From positions 26,681 to 90,680 of the forward strand of contig MSJI02000368.1 of the NCBI GenBank assembly GCA_001931905.2: a stretch of DNA of 64,000 bases, given 5' to 3'. The notes below the pieces were generated by a model. It saw nothing but the letters and a program-made list of their open reading frames with translations, was not told the DNA's origin and did no database searches. The number at the start of each line of letters is the position of its first letter. Positions within the stretch are counted from its first letter, which is position 1. Origin of the DNA: Cladosporium sp. IMV 00045. Taxonomy: Eukaryota; Ascomycota; Dothideomycetes; Cladosporiales; Cladosporiaceae. Positions 33,501 to 43,570 of the stretch are shown in pieces. The position numbers were made by a program, and so were the translations under genes.

Positions 33501-35304
33501 TGAGCTCTTCGACAACATTACTGGAAAAGACCTTGACGAATACCTCGATGTTGTATTGGATGTCCTCAGCGCGGCCAACGAGCTGATGCTTGATCGCCTG
33601 TCACAGATCTGCCAGGCGGTTATCGGACGTCACGTCAATGCTCGTAACGTCTGCTGGTTGCTGAACGCTATCTCACCAAGCTCTGTGCATGAATTCAAGC
33701 ACGCGAGTCTGGAGTATCTTTGCCTAAATCTGGAAGCAATGATGCAGGGCCACTACCTCAACGAGCTCGACGAAGATCTCTTGGAAGAGCTCGACGAGGT
33801 CGTACAAGAAAACCAGCTTACTTGCATGCCTTTCGCAAAGAGTGGCCGTGCCGAGGAAGATTTGCACGAACGTCACCCAGAACTTGTGGCTATGCTCGAT
33901 CGAAACAGGCAAGCAAAGATTGACTCAGTCAGGCTGCGTTCCAAATATCAGGATGTCGATTTTTCGGCACCGGGATCATTAGGCGACGATATCGCTCCTT
34001 CACCCCTGCAGAAGCCTAGGCGTGGGTCTGCCGTCGCTGGCAAAGCTGACCTGGATCGACCATCACTGAAAGCTAAAGCATCAACGAAAGACATGATGTT
34101 CACGATGGACGAGGAGATGGGCTCTCAATATCGCTCGCCCGGGCCGTCACCAGCGATCAAGCCTATGTCGACACCCAGGCTCGATCCCATTCCCTCCGGC
34201 TCACCGGCGGAAGAAAAATGGCTCGATGCGCGAGGCAAGTCTATGGCTTCTCTAAGCCCCAAACCACAGCAATCTTTCACGCCTGGCTCGATGACCCCGC
34301 GTACGCCAAAATCGCCACTACTACATGGGAAGACCCCGCCAAGTGCCGGTGTGCCCTGGACCACCACTCCTTTGGCAGGTTCTTCCAAGGCAGGCCTCAA
34401 GGAAATCATGGCGCAAGCTTCGACCACTCGAACTTCTTCCTTGACTCAAGGCTTAGAATCGCAGAAGGCTGCGGCAAATCAACCTGCACCCTCTCCATTC
34501 AGTCTACCTGCACCTAAGCTTTCGCAGAAAGAGCGCAAGAAGATGCTCCAGCAGCAACAACTGGCTAGCGCGCAATCTACTGCCAGGCTGAACCAGAGTC
34601 AAGTCACGACAGGTACCGCCCGAGGATCGCCCTGGCAAACAGTATCGGCCCAGAAAGTCCCTTCGCTCAAAGATGTCATCAACAAGGAATCCTCCGCTCC
34701 GCCTGTGCAGCAACCAAGACCAGTTCAGCGTGCATCCACGACTCCTCACCTCACAATGCGGCAAACAGTCGCAAACCCCAAACCGACTCCGCCATCAACA
34801 CAGCAAAAGCCCGCTGCCGCCAGCCCGAGCACCTCACACCAACAACCGCGCGTCAACATCCCCCAACCCAACACAACCACCTCCAAACCCACCCCCCAAT
34901 CCATCCGCCACTCCCCCGCGCCGGTCGAGCCAAGCTTACAACTAAGCATCGACGACATCGTCGCGCAAGAACGGCGCCAGAAGGAACTCCTGCAGGAAGC
35001 TGTCGCGAAGCGCGATTTGGGCGAAATTCAAGCCGAGCAGGAGTTTCAGGAATGGTGGGATCGCGAGAGCAGGAGGGTGCAGGAGGAGGAGATGGGTGGT
35101 GCTGGGACTTCTTCTGGGAGGAGGGAAGGTGTGAAGGGCGGTAGTGCGAAGAAGGGGGTTGCGAGGAGGGGAGGGAGGGGGAAGGCGAAGGCGACAGGTG
35201 GTGATGGTGGGAAGGCTAGAGGAGATGGGCAGAATAGTGGGAAGGGACCTGGGCAAGGTCAAGGACGGGGGAAGTTACAGGCTCAGCAGGCTCAGAAGGG
35301 CTGA
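30526..35304 (+). CDS. ankyrin-RCC1-BTB protein, IBtk/Btb3-like
   Basis: Intronless, 1592 residues. Domains in order: ankyrin repeats near 85-150 (INFRDANGLTILHHAA, then ENGWTALHRAFYFGNISIAR); an acidic linker; RCC1-type repeats near 235-560 (DELYTFGSNRNVSLGFGD, LGAGDERTRYNF, EIFSWGNNGFGQLGYS, LFTFGKNEGQLGI); a first BTB near 770-870 (YDAVLTTTTSDLRIPVHRFL) and a second near 915-1035 (EVRAHSVPLCARCPFFEGLF). After about 1130 the chain is Ser/Pro/Gln-rich and disordered, ending in a Gly/Lys-rich tail. This order matches animal inhibitor of Bruton tyrosine kinase (IBtk) and S. pombe Btb3, which act as substrate adaptors for cullin-3 ubiquitin ligase; that role is inferred here. The start ATG at 30526 gives a family-like beginning (SSHLWKAYYEDDVDSFRQLL). 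Confidence 0.9.
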   Translation: MSSHLWKAYYEDDVDSFRQLLEASIANARQIGVRGGAGGGMNSFVGSPGGLSTSPTMVAKTRKQSGHGVNGIASGITFTKAEINFRDANGLTILHHAASSSEENAVAFATALIDHPLIDLYAQDYENGWTALHRAFYFGNISIARMILERDVGDALGKTTGHVQQTVGLIKVKDREGHGPFGLYAATIKDRTLHPDIIRNDHADSEGSDDEDGRMDADDDEEHRRHHHVSYAQIDGDELYTFGSNRNVSLGFGDEDDRQFPERITLRRPEHLLRRFYREHLKQLDKTWSAHDTAYESQVWLAKSTPVEEIPWIIRSKPVIIQDVLMAKLHTAVLTTDPESNLNMCGHGQGGRLGAGDERTRYNFVCIEGGALAGKKIATVALGQNHTLAVSSEGEIFSWGNNGFGQLGYSLPKTSRNDEDPISAVPQQIFGPLKRETITGIAASRIHSVAFTGSSLFTFGKNEGQLGIVDSDARSLEMQITPRKVAASLFTSPISSVSAIDKATICLLENHDVWIFANFGYAKVTFPLEGFSNHFLKQSFLVTTYDNAPNKIVKVTAGGDTVCALSSRGEIFTLSVAQRPGNQSSSTTNPTKIRGAVSQPTCVWSLKTGNMAARDVGVDADGSIVLSTEEGSVWKRTKRAKIKDATASGTGEYKPKDYKFSRIPGLTRVLAVRASAYGAYAAVRRDCDVTKTQVTVEDSTLCKDYLPLFALRPLATRQEQDEMNAEDRPRFWQGNRKPDEMTMLTRAIIQGKYVEKDLIDVCERALNDESAKYDAVLTTTTSDLRIPVHRFLLAGRSRVLRRGLKELSGGLPFAIPDVVTSHLDEQGRAVIAFQGADILTLLDLAMYLYSDQIIKFWTTHKMNLEAAKRHTNGVRGEMMKISSKLELVRLEPAVRQMSKPQPCLDMDFEVAFRDPYFFEDGDMIVQLEDGEVRAHSVPLCARCPFFEGLFMGRAGGRWLAGRDEEDVTVDLTHITTDTFNLVLRHLYANTGAELFDNITGKDLDEYLDVVLDVLSAANELMLDRLSQICQAVIGRHVNARNVCWLLNAISPSSVHEFKHASLEYLCLNLEAMMQGHYLNELDEDLLEELDEVVQENQLTCMPFAKSGRAEEDLHERHPELVAMLDRNRQAKIDSVRLRSKYQDVDFSAPGSLGDDIAPSPLQKPRRGSAVAGKADLDRPSLKAKASTKDMMFTMDEEMGSQYRSPGPSPAIKPMSTPRLDPIPSGSPAEEKWLDARGKSMASLSPKPQQSFTPGSMTPRTPKSPLLHGKTPPSAGVPWTTTPLAGSSKAGLKEIMAQASTTRTSSLTQGLESQKAAANQPAPSPFSLPAPKLSQKERKKMLQQQQLASAQSTARLNQSQVTTGTARGSPWQTVSAQKVPSLKDVINKESSAPPVQQPRPVQRASTTPHLTMRQTVANPKPTPPSTQQKPAAASPSTSHQQPRVNIPQPNTTTSKPTPQSIRHSPAPVEPSLQLSIDDIVAQERRQKELLQEAVAKRDLGEIQAEQEFQEWWDRESRRVQEEEMGGAGTSSGRREGVKGGSAKKGVARRGGRGKAKATGGDGGKARGDGQNSGKGPGQGQGRGKLQAQQAQKG

Positions 35305-36604
35305 AGTGGAGGAGATTGTTGATGTTGGACATAGGTTGGTGAGGAAGAGATGGTTGATGGGTGGGATAATTTTTTCCTTTTTTCAAGTATTGTATATGAC
35401 CGGGACTAGTACGGTTTTTTTTTCCCCCGACATAGAAGCAACAAATGATGAGATGTACATTGAAACGTCGCAGCTGGATCCTGCTGTCAATTTCCGCATT
35501 CGCTCGAAACCATCCAAAACCGAAGACTACCGTGAATGTGAGGTCGTGCTGATTCGATGTCTACATGTATTTTACCTTCCCGCCCACGCCGCTGCCGTCC
35601 GCTTCCTCAACCGTGCATCCCGTGAAGTCAATAATACCACCTATAGTGAGTAATCAAGGTGTACTTCACCGCGAGAAGCCGAGATCGCGTGCTGATTTTG
35701 AGTGCTCGCGTAAGACCGATAGCCTTCGACAAGCCGCTGGTGCCCGGAGACGAGCCTCCAGTCGGCGGGGTGTGTGTTCTTCGCATGGGTTGGGGTTTGC
35801 TTACTTAGGCAGAGGTAGGTACTTGGGCGATGATTTTGTTTCTTTTATTCCTCTTGTTTTCAGGGAAGATGTTTCTGATATGTCGCTTGGTGTGGACTTG
35901 CCTCTTCGAGCTGTCGCCTATTGTAAGGGAATGATGGGCGAGCCATTGAGCGAGTGACGGCAGATGTTCTATTAGGCAAGGCAATTGAATCAATTGCATG
36001 TGATTAGGGCGAATTGATTAGAATGCTGGACTCTGGACTTACGTTAAGCTTCTGCGCCCGCAGCTCACCCACCGATGGTCTTGCCGACCTCGCTCGCTCG
36101 CTGCTGACCCATCGACCGACCGAGCTGGCGGGCTCGCGGGTCAACCCCAGACTTCTACGGAGAGAGGGGGAGAGAGAGACTGGATGCTCTGTCTCTGCCT
36201 GTGTCACTCCACCTCCGCTCTCCTCCCACTTCAAGAGCGAAGCGAAACATCACCTCACAAGCGTCTCATACTGGAAGCACCATTGCATCACCCCACGCAC
36301 CGCTGCTCTCGCCACGTTACGCCACATCGAACAAGCAAGCAAGCAAGCAAGCCATATACCCTACTACCCTACACCCCACGCGACTGGCACGTTTCGCCTT
36401 CTGCAGCACTCTCCGTTCTCACGCTCGGACGCTGCCATCTGCTGTGACGGGCAGAATCGCTGTTCGACCCGTGCAGAGAGCCAGAACCCACCGTTGGCCG
36501 CGCGACGAGGACCGCCGAACACCACCGCCCCGCGCGCGCGCCGCGAAAGGCGAACATCTCAAAGTTTGAGTGAGAGATACTGAGGAAGAGATACTGCTCC
36601 CACC
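35305..36604. other. intergenic / long 5' leader
   Basis: About 1.3 kb before the TCO89-like start. The right half is C-rich and carries a microsatellite (next entry). An ORF of 189 codons (36014-36583) is arginine/proline/serine-rich and looks like leader sequence. Confidence 0.5.
36331..36352. repeat. tetranucleotide microsatellite (AAGC)n
   Basis: Five consecutive AAGC units upstream of the TCO89-like start codon. A simple repeat likely to vary in length between strains. Confidence 0.85.
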
Positions 36605-38953
36605 ATGCCGAGCGCAAGCGCATCCTCACCAGCGCCGGCCATGCCATCCTCGCCCAAAACGAACTCCGGCCACGCGCGCCCGGCCTTGCTCAAACGCCAC
36701 TCGAGCCACGCAACCAGCCAGACGAAGCAAGCCGCGCGCGACGCCGTCGTCTCCCCCAACTCGCAACCGGAAACCCAGCAGGCCCTCCGCCACCCGGTGA
36801 GAAACAACAAGCACGCCCGCATAGTGCTGCCGCGCAACCACAGCAGCGGGCGCAATCTGGCCAAAATGGCGCGCCAGGCCATGGCCGCGCAGGACTCCAC
36901 CCAGCGACAGAACCACGGCCGCAACCGCAGCCATGAGGGAGACACTGAGATTCGACTTCCAGGCAGTCTGGACGAGAGCTCACCCGCGCAGCACCAAATG
37001 CAGCGCGAACAACAGCGGCCGGCCATGAGGAGGAATATGACGTCGTACCACCTGTCCCGAAACGCGTCGCACACGAAGCTGAAGAAGAACCACTCGCACG
37101 GCCAGCTGCAGCGGCTGAACTCACGAGGCAACCTGGCGTCCATGGGACAAGGAGCAGGCAACAACCGAGCACCGCCCTCACCCGGTCTGAAAGGGAAGAA
37201 CAAACGGCCCAAGAGCGCGGACATGAGCAAGTGGGCGCTGGAGAAGGATTTGCACGAGCAGGAAGTCGAGCTGGCGCAGCGGCTGGCTGAGAAGAGGGCG
37301 GGTGGGCCGAAAAAAGTCGGTTTTGCGGTCGGGAGCTCGGGGGACAGTGCCGATGAAGAGACGATCGATATGGATGATGGGGGAGAGAACGAGGAGGGCG
37401 ATTGGACGGAGGAGAGTACTAGTGCGAGTCCTTACAGCACGAGGCAGAATACGGCGAATAACTCGCGCAGGACGAGTGTGGTGCAGGATCGACAGGCGGA
37501 GAGGGCGCCGCTGGCGGCTCAGGTGATGGTTTCGAGTGAGATGCTTCCACAGCCGCAGGTGGCGAGTAATGGGACTAAGGTTGCTGGCGAAGAGGAGGAT
37601 GAGGATGAGACTGATGAGGATGATGATGAACAGACCAGCCCTCGCAGTCCTGTGAAAAGTAGATCACACGTCGAGGCTCCTACTTCACAGCCTGCGCAGG
37701 AACAGCGACCGCAGCAGACGGAGCAGCAGACTCAACAACCGCAGAAAATCTCACAAGTCCCTAGAAGCCCGCTCTACGCAACCAAAGAGCACCCGAATCC
37801 GACCATGCCGCTTTTGAGGAATGCCAGTGGGACGACGCCAGCGCCGGCCATGACCAGCAACGTTAATGCTCTGGACAGCTCTCACAGTGCCCGCCCATCT
37901 CCTGCGACGTCTACTCTGTCGACTCGCTCTACATTAGCCGGAGATGGCGAGGACGAGCTCGTGTCTCGATTCATTCCTAGCGCATCTCACCCAAACACCG
38001 GAAGCAACCCGACCACGACACAAAACACTCCAAAGACAACACACTTCCACACACCAGAAGCGGACAGCACCATCCACCAGAACAACAAACACAGACACTC
38101 TCGGCACCAGTCTCAACTACCCGACCCGGCCAGTCCAGGCAACTCCACCGTCTCCGGTTCATCAGGAACCGCCACCCCAGCCATCGGCCGCTCTCGCGTC
38201 GAACTCAAGATGCTGCAAGAAAAAGCCATGGCCGACATCAGCTCCGTCGTCGACCGCAACCCTTTCATCCCCGCCCACGTCTACGATCGACGCAACGAAT
38301 CGCTGAAATCCTACCTCAACCTCGCCGCTTTAAACAACAACACCAACACCAACGCACCCCTCCCCACCCCCAGCAGCACCAGCACCACCAACCCCCTCAC
38401 AACATCATCCACCCTCTCCCTCGGCCCCGAGATCTTCCAAGGCCGCTTCAAAGCCGTCCACACCGAGCTGCGCGTCGTGCAGAAATTTCGCGACCCCCTC
38501 GCAGAATCCTTAGCCCGCTTGCGCACCTGCAAAGGCTCCAAACTCAGCCTGCGCAACTCCCCCCAGAAACTCCACGCCGCTGCGCTGCGCACCAGCAAGA
38601 GCGCCGTGTCCCTGCCAGCCGCGGGCAAGATGAAAAGCGGTGCTGCGGGCGGTCTGCACTCGCGCGCCGTGAGCGGCGCGGCGGCGGAGAAGGGGCTGAG
38701 TGGGAGTCCCCTGAAAGGCAGTGCGATGTCGCAGGCGGGTGGGTTGCAGGGCTCGAAGAGTTCGGTGAACGTCCAGCAGCAGGGGCAGGTGCAGGGGCAG
38801 GGACGGAGGCAGACGCAGAGGGGCGTTTCGTTCGCAAGTGAGGAGCCTAGTGGGCATGCCGTTCAGGGCGCGGAGATGGGGGATGGGGAAGGTGGGGAGA
38901 GCGCGGAGGTTGTGGCGAGGAGGCTTTGGGCGGAGGTTGGTGGGGTTGCTTGA
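36605..38953 (+). CDS. TORC1 subunit TCO89-like protein
   Basis: Intronless, 782 residues, start in CACCATGCCG context. Almost the whole chain is low complexity and basic or Ser/Gln/Thr-rich, so assignment rests on a few blocks remembered from the fungal TCO89 family: ALLKRHSSHATSQTKQAARD (about 27-46), a series of RN-SHTKLKKNHSHGQLQR-type basic repeats (about 150-175), the transition KKVGFAVGSS into an acidic patch and GDWTEESTSASPYSTRQNT (about 275-293), and near 620 the helical FQGRFKAVHTELRVVQKFRD. TCO89 is a TORC1-specific subunit at the vacuole linking nutrient signalling and wall integrity. An acidic EEDEDETDEDDDEQ stretch lies near 325. The stop is followed 40 bases later by the left end of the duplicated block. 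Confidence 0.6.
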   Translation: MPSASASSPAPAMPSSPKTNSGHARPALLKRHSSHATSQTKQAARDAVVSPNSQPETQQALRHPVRNNKHARIVLPRNHSSGRNLAKMARQAMAAQDSTQRQNHGRNRSHEGDTEIRLPGSLDESSPAQHQMQREQQRPAMRRNMTSYHLSRNASHTKLKKNHSHGQLQRLNSRGNLASMGQGAGNNRAPPSPGLKGKNKRPKSADMSKWALEKDLHEQEVELAQRLAEKRAGGPKKVGFAVGSSGDSADEETIDMDDGGENEEGDWTEESTSASPYSTRQNTANNSRRTSVVQDRQAERAPLAAQVMVSSEMLPQPQVASNGTKVAGEEEDEDETDEDDDEQTSPRSPVKSRSHVEAPTSQPAQEQRPQQTEQQTQQPQKISQVPRSPLYATKEHPNPTMPLLRNASGTTPAPAMTSNVNALDSSHSARPSPATSTLSTRSTLAGDGEDELVSRFIPSASHPNTGSNPTTTQNTPKTTHFHTPEADSTIHQNNKHRHSRHQSQLPDPASPGNSTVSGSSGTATPAIGRSRVELKMLQEKAMADISSVVDRNPFIPAHVYDRRNESLKSYLNLAALNNNTNTNAPLPTPSSTSTTNPLTTSSTLSLGPEIFQGRFKAVHTELRVVQKFRDPLAESLARLRTCKGSKLSLRNSPQKLHAAALRTSKSAVSLPAAGKMKSGAAGGLHSRAVSGAAAEKGLSGSPLKGSAMSQAGGLQGSKSSVNVQQQGQVQGQGRRQTQRGVSFASEEPSGHAVQGAEMGDGEGGESAEVVARRLWAEVGGVA

Positions 38954-40068
38954 TTGGCTCGGTTTGGTTTTTGGACTTTTTTTTTTTTCCTCGTTCTTTT
39001 TTAGATGTGGTTAGCGACGGTGTTCGGAGTTCTTTTTTGTATTCCCTTTTCTCTTACTCTTTTTCTGCTGGTTTTTGCCTTTTTGAGAACGGAAGATTAC
39101 ACGAGGAGAAGAGAGAACGGACGTTATTATCATCTTTCAACATTCTCACGATGGTTATGGGTTTGTTGGTTGCTGGAGTGCTTCGTTATGGAGGGGCGTG
39201 CTTTGTAAGATTTGATGATGATGGTGAAGAGGTATTGATTCAAAGTTTTTTGACTTGATTCTCGTTTCCCTTCCCCCTCTTTTCTATTCCTGATGGATCT
39301 GATGACTTGGATTCCCAGGCGAAACAAGAAACAAATTCCAGCGCAACCAATTTGACCCTGACGAGACTAGTTGACCTCTTGAGTTTTCTGCACTGCGCTG
39401 GCATGTTGCAAAGCACTTGATAGGCAAAACAGTGTACGCCGCCCTGTATGTCGAGAAGCTGCGGTGTGAAGAGAATTTGGGTTTGGCAGAGACCTGTGCG
39501 AGGGGGTGTGTTATACTATTCGGATATTGACGCTGGGGTTTGTCGTCCTGATTGATGGTAGATGGTTGGGACTTTACTGATGGCATTTCAAGTCGAAGTG
39601 CTTTGGTTGTATCGAGGAACGGTAGCATGGAGGGACCGCGACTCGCCAGAAGTCCCTGACATGGGTCCTGTCACCTGAAACATCGATGCCAGGCTTTTGG
39701 TGTTTTCTATCGGTGCAATCGTGCTTCAAGTGGTGCATGCTAAACTAACAGGATCTGCAAAATGGGGTTGCTTCCTTTCGTTCCATTGCGCCTGATGGTC
39801 TGGAGTGTGCACGGGTTGCGGCCCTCGACGCCTCGCCTCTGTCTGTGGCTGCATGGTCCCGTACTTGCATGCCCCCAAGCGCCGGAACGGTTGCATGCAT
39901 GTGACTTGTGCTACATAAGGTACCCAGAAGGTTACCCATCCAGCTGACGCTCAGCCTCGCGACGACTTCGAATTGCACACAACACCTCAATACTCTCTTT
40001 TTCGACGCTGGAAACAACACACCTCCTGATGAAAGTGGTCGCATCTGTTGCGGCACCGTCGTTACGCT
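38954..40068. other. intergenic; left end of duplicated block
   Basis: After a poly-T run (38977-38988) the sequence from about 38995 matches 49738 onward, with about 89-92% identity in two samples I counted by eye (39437-39501: 58 of 65; 39641-39758: about 108 of 118). It holds the promoter of the receptor gene. No gene recognised. Confidence 0.55.
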
Positions 40069-42670
40069 ATGGAGTCCGATTCGCATGGTTCTGGAAATCG
40101 CTATGAGGATGTGCGCGTTGATGGCTTCTCCAGAGCCCACCTTGGGAATGTCTATCATACTCACCTTCCACCTGGTATGGAAAGAATCTGTCCCTATATC
40201 TCAACACCAACTGACAGGACCACCACGCAGAACGACCGGAAACGCCCCCGAGCCCTCTTTCTACTGTGCCGTACCGGCGCGATCCAGATTTCGTCGATCG
40301 TGAGCCATTGATGAGAGAGCTTTACAGCAAGATGAACATGACTGCTGCGAGAGTAGCGCTTTGTGGGCTGGGAGGAATCGGGTAAGTCCTGGACATCCTA
40401 CTCTCAAAGCGCCCGGCAGCTAATCCTTGAATAGTAAATCGCAGCTCGCCATAGAGTATGCTCACCGAGTGAGAGAAGCATCACCATCCACGTGGGTGCT
40501 ATGGATACACGCGAGTAGTCCCAGTCGCTTCGAGATGAGCGTTCGCGACGCTCTCGACCAGCTTAGGGTGAAAGGGCGCGAAGACCCAAAAGCCAACATC
40601 TTTAAGCTCTTGCAAAAGTGGCTTGTCGCCAGGGCTGCTGACGGCAAATGGTTGATCATACTGGACAGTGCAGATGATACAGATTTTTTGCTCGAACCAC
40701 CGGTCTTCGCGTGTGACGAGGACAGGTCCTCCAGACTGGGTCTGAAAAGGCGCATCGATTACTTGCCTACCTGCCCAAATGGATCTGTACTCGTAACTAC
40801 GCGAAGTATTGACGCAGCTTTGTGGATAGTAGGCAACAACGATGTCGTTCCGGTGAGAGCCATGGACGATATCGACGCATTGTCTTTACTGCGGTCAAAA
40901 CTAGGAACTCAGGATAGCGTCGAGGATCTTGCGACCCTCGCACATGATCTCGGGAATCTACCTCTTGCTATGACACAAGCAGCAGCGTACATTCGCCAAA
41001 GACGGCCTGGGTTTCCTATTCGGATGTACATTGAGCGTTTGGAAAAGCAGAGCAATTCCAAGCGATGTCTACTCCATCGAGACGAAGGTGATCTGAGGAG
41101 AGACCGAGATGCAAGTAACTCCGTGCTCCTCACATGGGAGATCTCTTTCCGGTATATCAAAGCGAGCAATGCATCTGCTGCGGATCTATTGTCTTTGATG
41201 TGCTTTTACGACGGCCGCTCGATTCCAACGTCGTTACTGAACAGGATTGGTCCAGACCATGATGGAAGAATATCAAACAATCCCGGAAGTGATTCCCCGG
41301 CCAGCAGCGTGGATGACCCCGTGGAAGTTCTTGAGGAAGACATTAGGACTTTGACCAGCTTTTCATTTGTCACAACTACAAATTCCACAGAGACCTTTGC
41401 CATGCACAGGTTGGTACAGGATGCGATGCGGAGGTGGCTTCGTGAAGGTGGGCATCTGGAATCCTGGACCGACGAAGCCGTCAGTCGGCTGGCTTCAAAT
41501 TTCCCAGAACCTCAGTATGGCAACTGGGGACGTTGCCGCGCTCTCATTCCACACGTCATGTCCATGCAGGGCTTTAAGCCCCGGGGCATTGAAACACTCA
41601 AGACGTCGGCGAAACTTTATGATAGAGCAGCACTGTATACGTTGGATCAAGGCGACCTCTGCTCCGCTGAAACTTTGTACTCCTCGGCAAGCGAAGCATG
41701 GAATAAAATCCATGGGCCTGAGAGCCTTGTCACAATGGGATGCATGGACAACATTGCCGGAATCTATTGGCTTCAGGGACGATGGTCAGAGGCGGAAAGT
41801 CTCGATTCGTATCTGCTGGAGACGAAAACGAAGACTCTCTCGCGATGGCATCCCGAGGTATTAATCAACATAACACGGCTCTCGTCAAGACTGGAGCAGC
41901 AAGGTAGATACCAAGACGTTGAAGATATGGAGGAGAAAGTACTTGAAGACTCCTCGACCGACCTTGGACCGAACCATGAGGCCACATTAAGCCGCAAGTC
42001 GGACTTTGCTTCGATTCTATGGAACCACAACGCATGGGACAAAGGTTTGAAGCTGAAGCGAGAGGTTGCGGAGAGCAGGGCTGACGTGCTTGGAAAGAAC
42101 CACGAAGACACAATGAAAAGTCTCGCGGATTTGGCCGAATGCTACAGATCGCAAAGAACATGGAAAGAATGTGAAGATCTCGAGAGGGAAATTGTACAGA
42201 TAAAGCAAAACCTCTACGGCCCCAAGCACGTCTCCACACTCGATAGTATGGCCAGTCTCGCTTTGGTGTGCAAGAGCCAAGCAAAGTGGTCAGAAGCAAC
42301 AGAACTCGAAAAGCTAGTCATAGCTGGACGGATGAGAGAGCTTGGAGAAACACACCCTGCAACCATGGCCGCCATGTCTGATCTCGCCGCGACCCACCAC
42401 CAACAAGCACGACGGAAAGACGCAGAAGACATATTGTCTCTCTTGGTGCAGCGAAGTGCTCAGAGATTTGGTAACGACAACATTAACACGCTGCGACGCA
42501 AGGCCAATCTGGCGAATACTTACAGCTATCAAGGCCGGTGGGAACAGGCCGAGAAGCTGCACATGGAGGTCAAGGAGTCGAGAACCAGGGTGTTAGGAGA
42601 AGATCACCCGGAAACTCTTGAGAGCATGTCAAGGCTCATTCAAGCATTCAATTTCCAAGGGAAATCTTAG
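40069..42670 (+). CDS. NB-ARC/TPR NOD-like receptor (STAND NTPase), copy A
   Basis: Three exons, 40069-40174, 40231-40381 and 40435-42670, give 830 residues. The N-terminus is short (about 60 residues) and includes VRVDGFSRAHLGNVY, resembling HET-s-type amyloid motifs. NB-ARC follows: GLGGIGKS (Walker A, residues 81-88, made by splicing), WLIILDSADD (Walker B), GSVLVTTRS, LGNLPLAMTQAAAY and MHRLVQDAMRRWL. From about residue 380 TPRs of ~42 residues repeat (for example LGETHPATMAAMSDLAATHH). Such fungal receptors are thought to sense ligands through the repeats and trigger incompatibility or cell-death responses; no specific role can be read here. A TAG at 42668-42670 stands where copy B has CAG; the frame then continues to TGA at 42758-42760, so the product lacks about 30 C-terminal residues. 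Confidence 0.88.
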
Positions 42671-43570
42671 CGGGCCCTGGAATTGCAGGAATTTGCGATG
42701 ACCATGTCCTTGCAGCTGCCGCCTATTCCAGATTCGGAGAGCATCGGTTGGAACAGATGATTGGTGATGGGTATGTCGTGATATGACCTGACGAACATCA
42801 GTGTTATGCTGGGGTCTGGCGGTATCTCAATGGATGGTGTCGAAGACTGAACATTCCCCAGTCAATCAACCAATGCCATCGATCAAACAAGTGGAATAGC
42901 CTCATCCGACATGTCGAGCTAAACCTTCCCTTTTCTAGCCTTCTATACTCATCGTCTTGTCTTCGGAGCAAATGCGAACATGCTTATTGCTACAAAACAA
43001 AGCCTTCGGCTTTGCCATGTTGTGTTTTCTGGCTGAAGGGACAAGTGAGGTTGGACTGGATATAGGCAAATTGCAAACTTGATGCACGATCGACGGTGGA
43101 GTCCAACAAAAACTGGGCCCGAGTGCGGGGAAATTCACATTTTGGAAGTGAATTGTTACCTAGGTAACTTGTTTGAACGTCACTCTATTATCTGCCTGGA
43201 CGAGCTTCAGACCCGTTCAGCCTGATCTCGTACTGACGCATCATGTATGCCATGTTACATGTGCTAGACAAATGTTCTGCTGGTGACGACAGCTTCACGG
43301 CTCTCTCTCTCTTGTTGATGCGGGATTGGCCAAATCTGGTCGTTCACACTTTCCAGCTCGCAGATCACATTCTCTAGCACCATTAAATAGTGAGGAGTCG
43401 AACAAGCCGTAATACCGGCAAAATGCTACCTCTCACACATGAGCTGCATAACGTGGACAGTATAAAGGTGCTCGAGCCCTAAGTCGCGATGCAGGAACAT
43501 CCGACAAGGCTCCCTCTATCCGTCAGGGCTGGCTCTAGACAGACCTATACATCGCTCAAAATCAACTACA
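42671..43570. other. intergenic; receptor 3' end and xylosidase promoter
   Basis: The first 90 bases are the former receptor C-terminus beyond the premature stop. The remainder matches 53519-54326 and includes a TATA box for the xylosidase gene. Confidence 0.6.
43461..43467 (+). promoter_or_regulatory. TATA box of WSC-GH3 gene, copy A
   Basis: TATAAAG, 110 bases before the ATG at 43571, inside GGACAGTATAAAGGTG. The same element at the same distance is kept in copy B (54217-54223). An ATG at 43489 lies only about 22 bases behind it and is probably at or before the transcription start. Confidence 0.65.

Noticed and set aside
36014..36583. ORF of 189 codons before the TCO89-like gene
   Set aside because: Low-complexity Arg/Ser/Pro/Thr translation overlapping a microsatellite and a C-rich leader.
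39005..39258. ORFs of 67-110 codons at the left edge of both duplicated copies, with a hydrophobic start
   Set aside because: They lie in T-rich DNA, overlap each other in different frames, and the copies do not keep one common frame.
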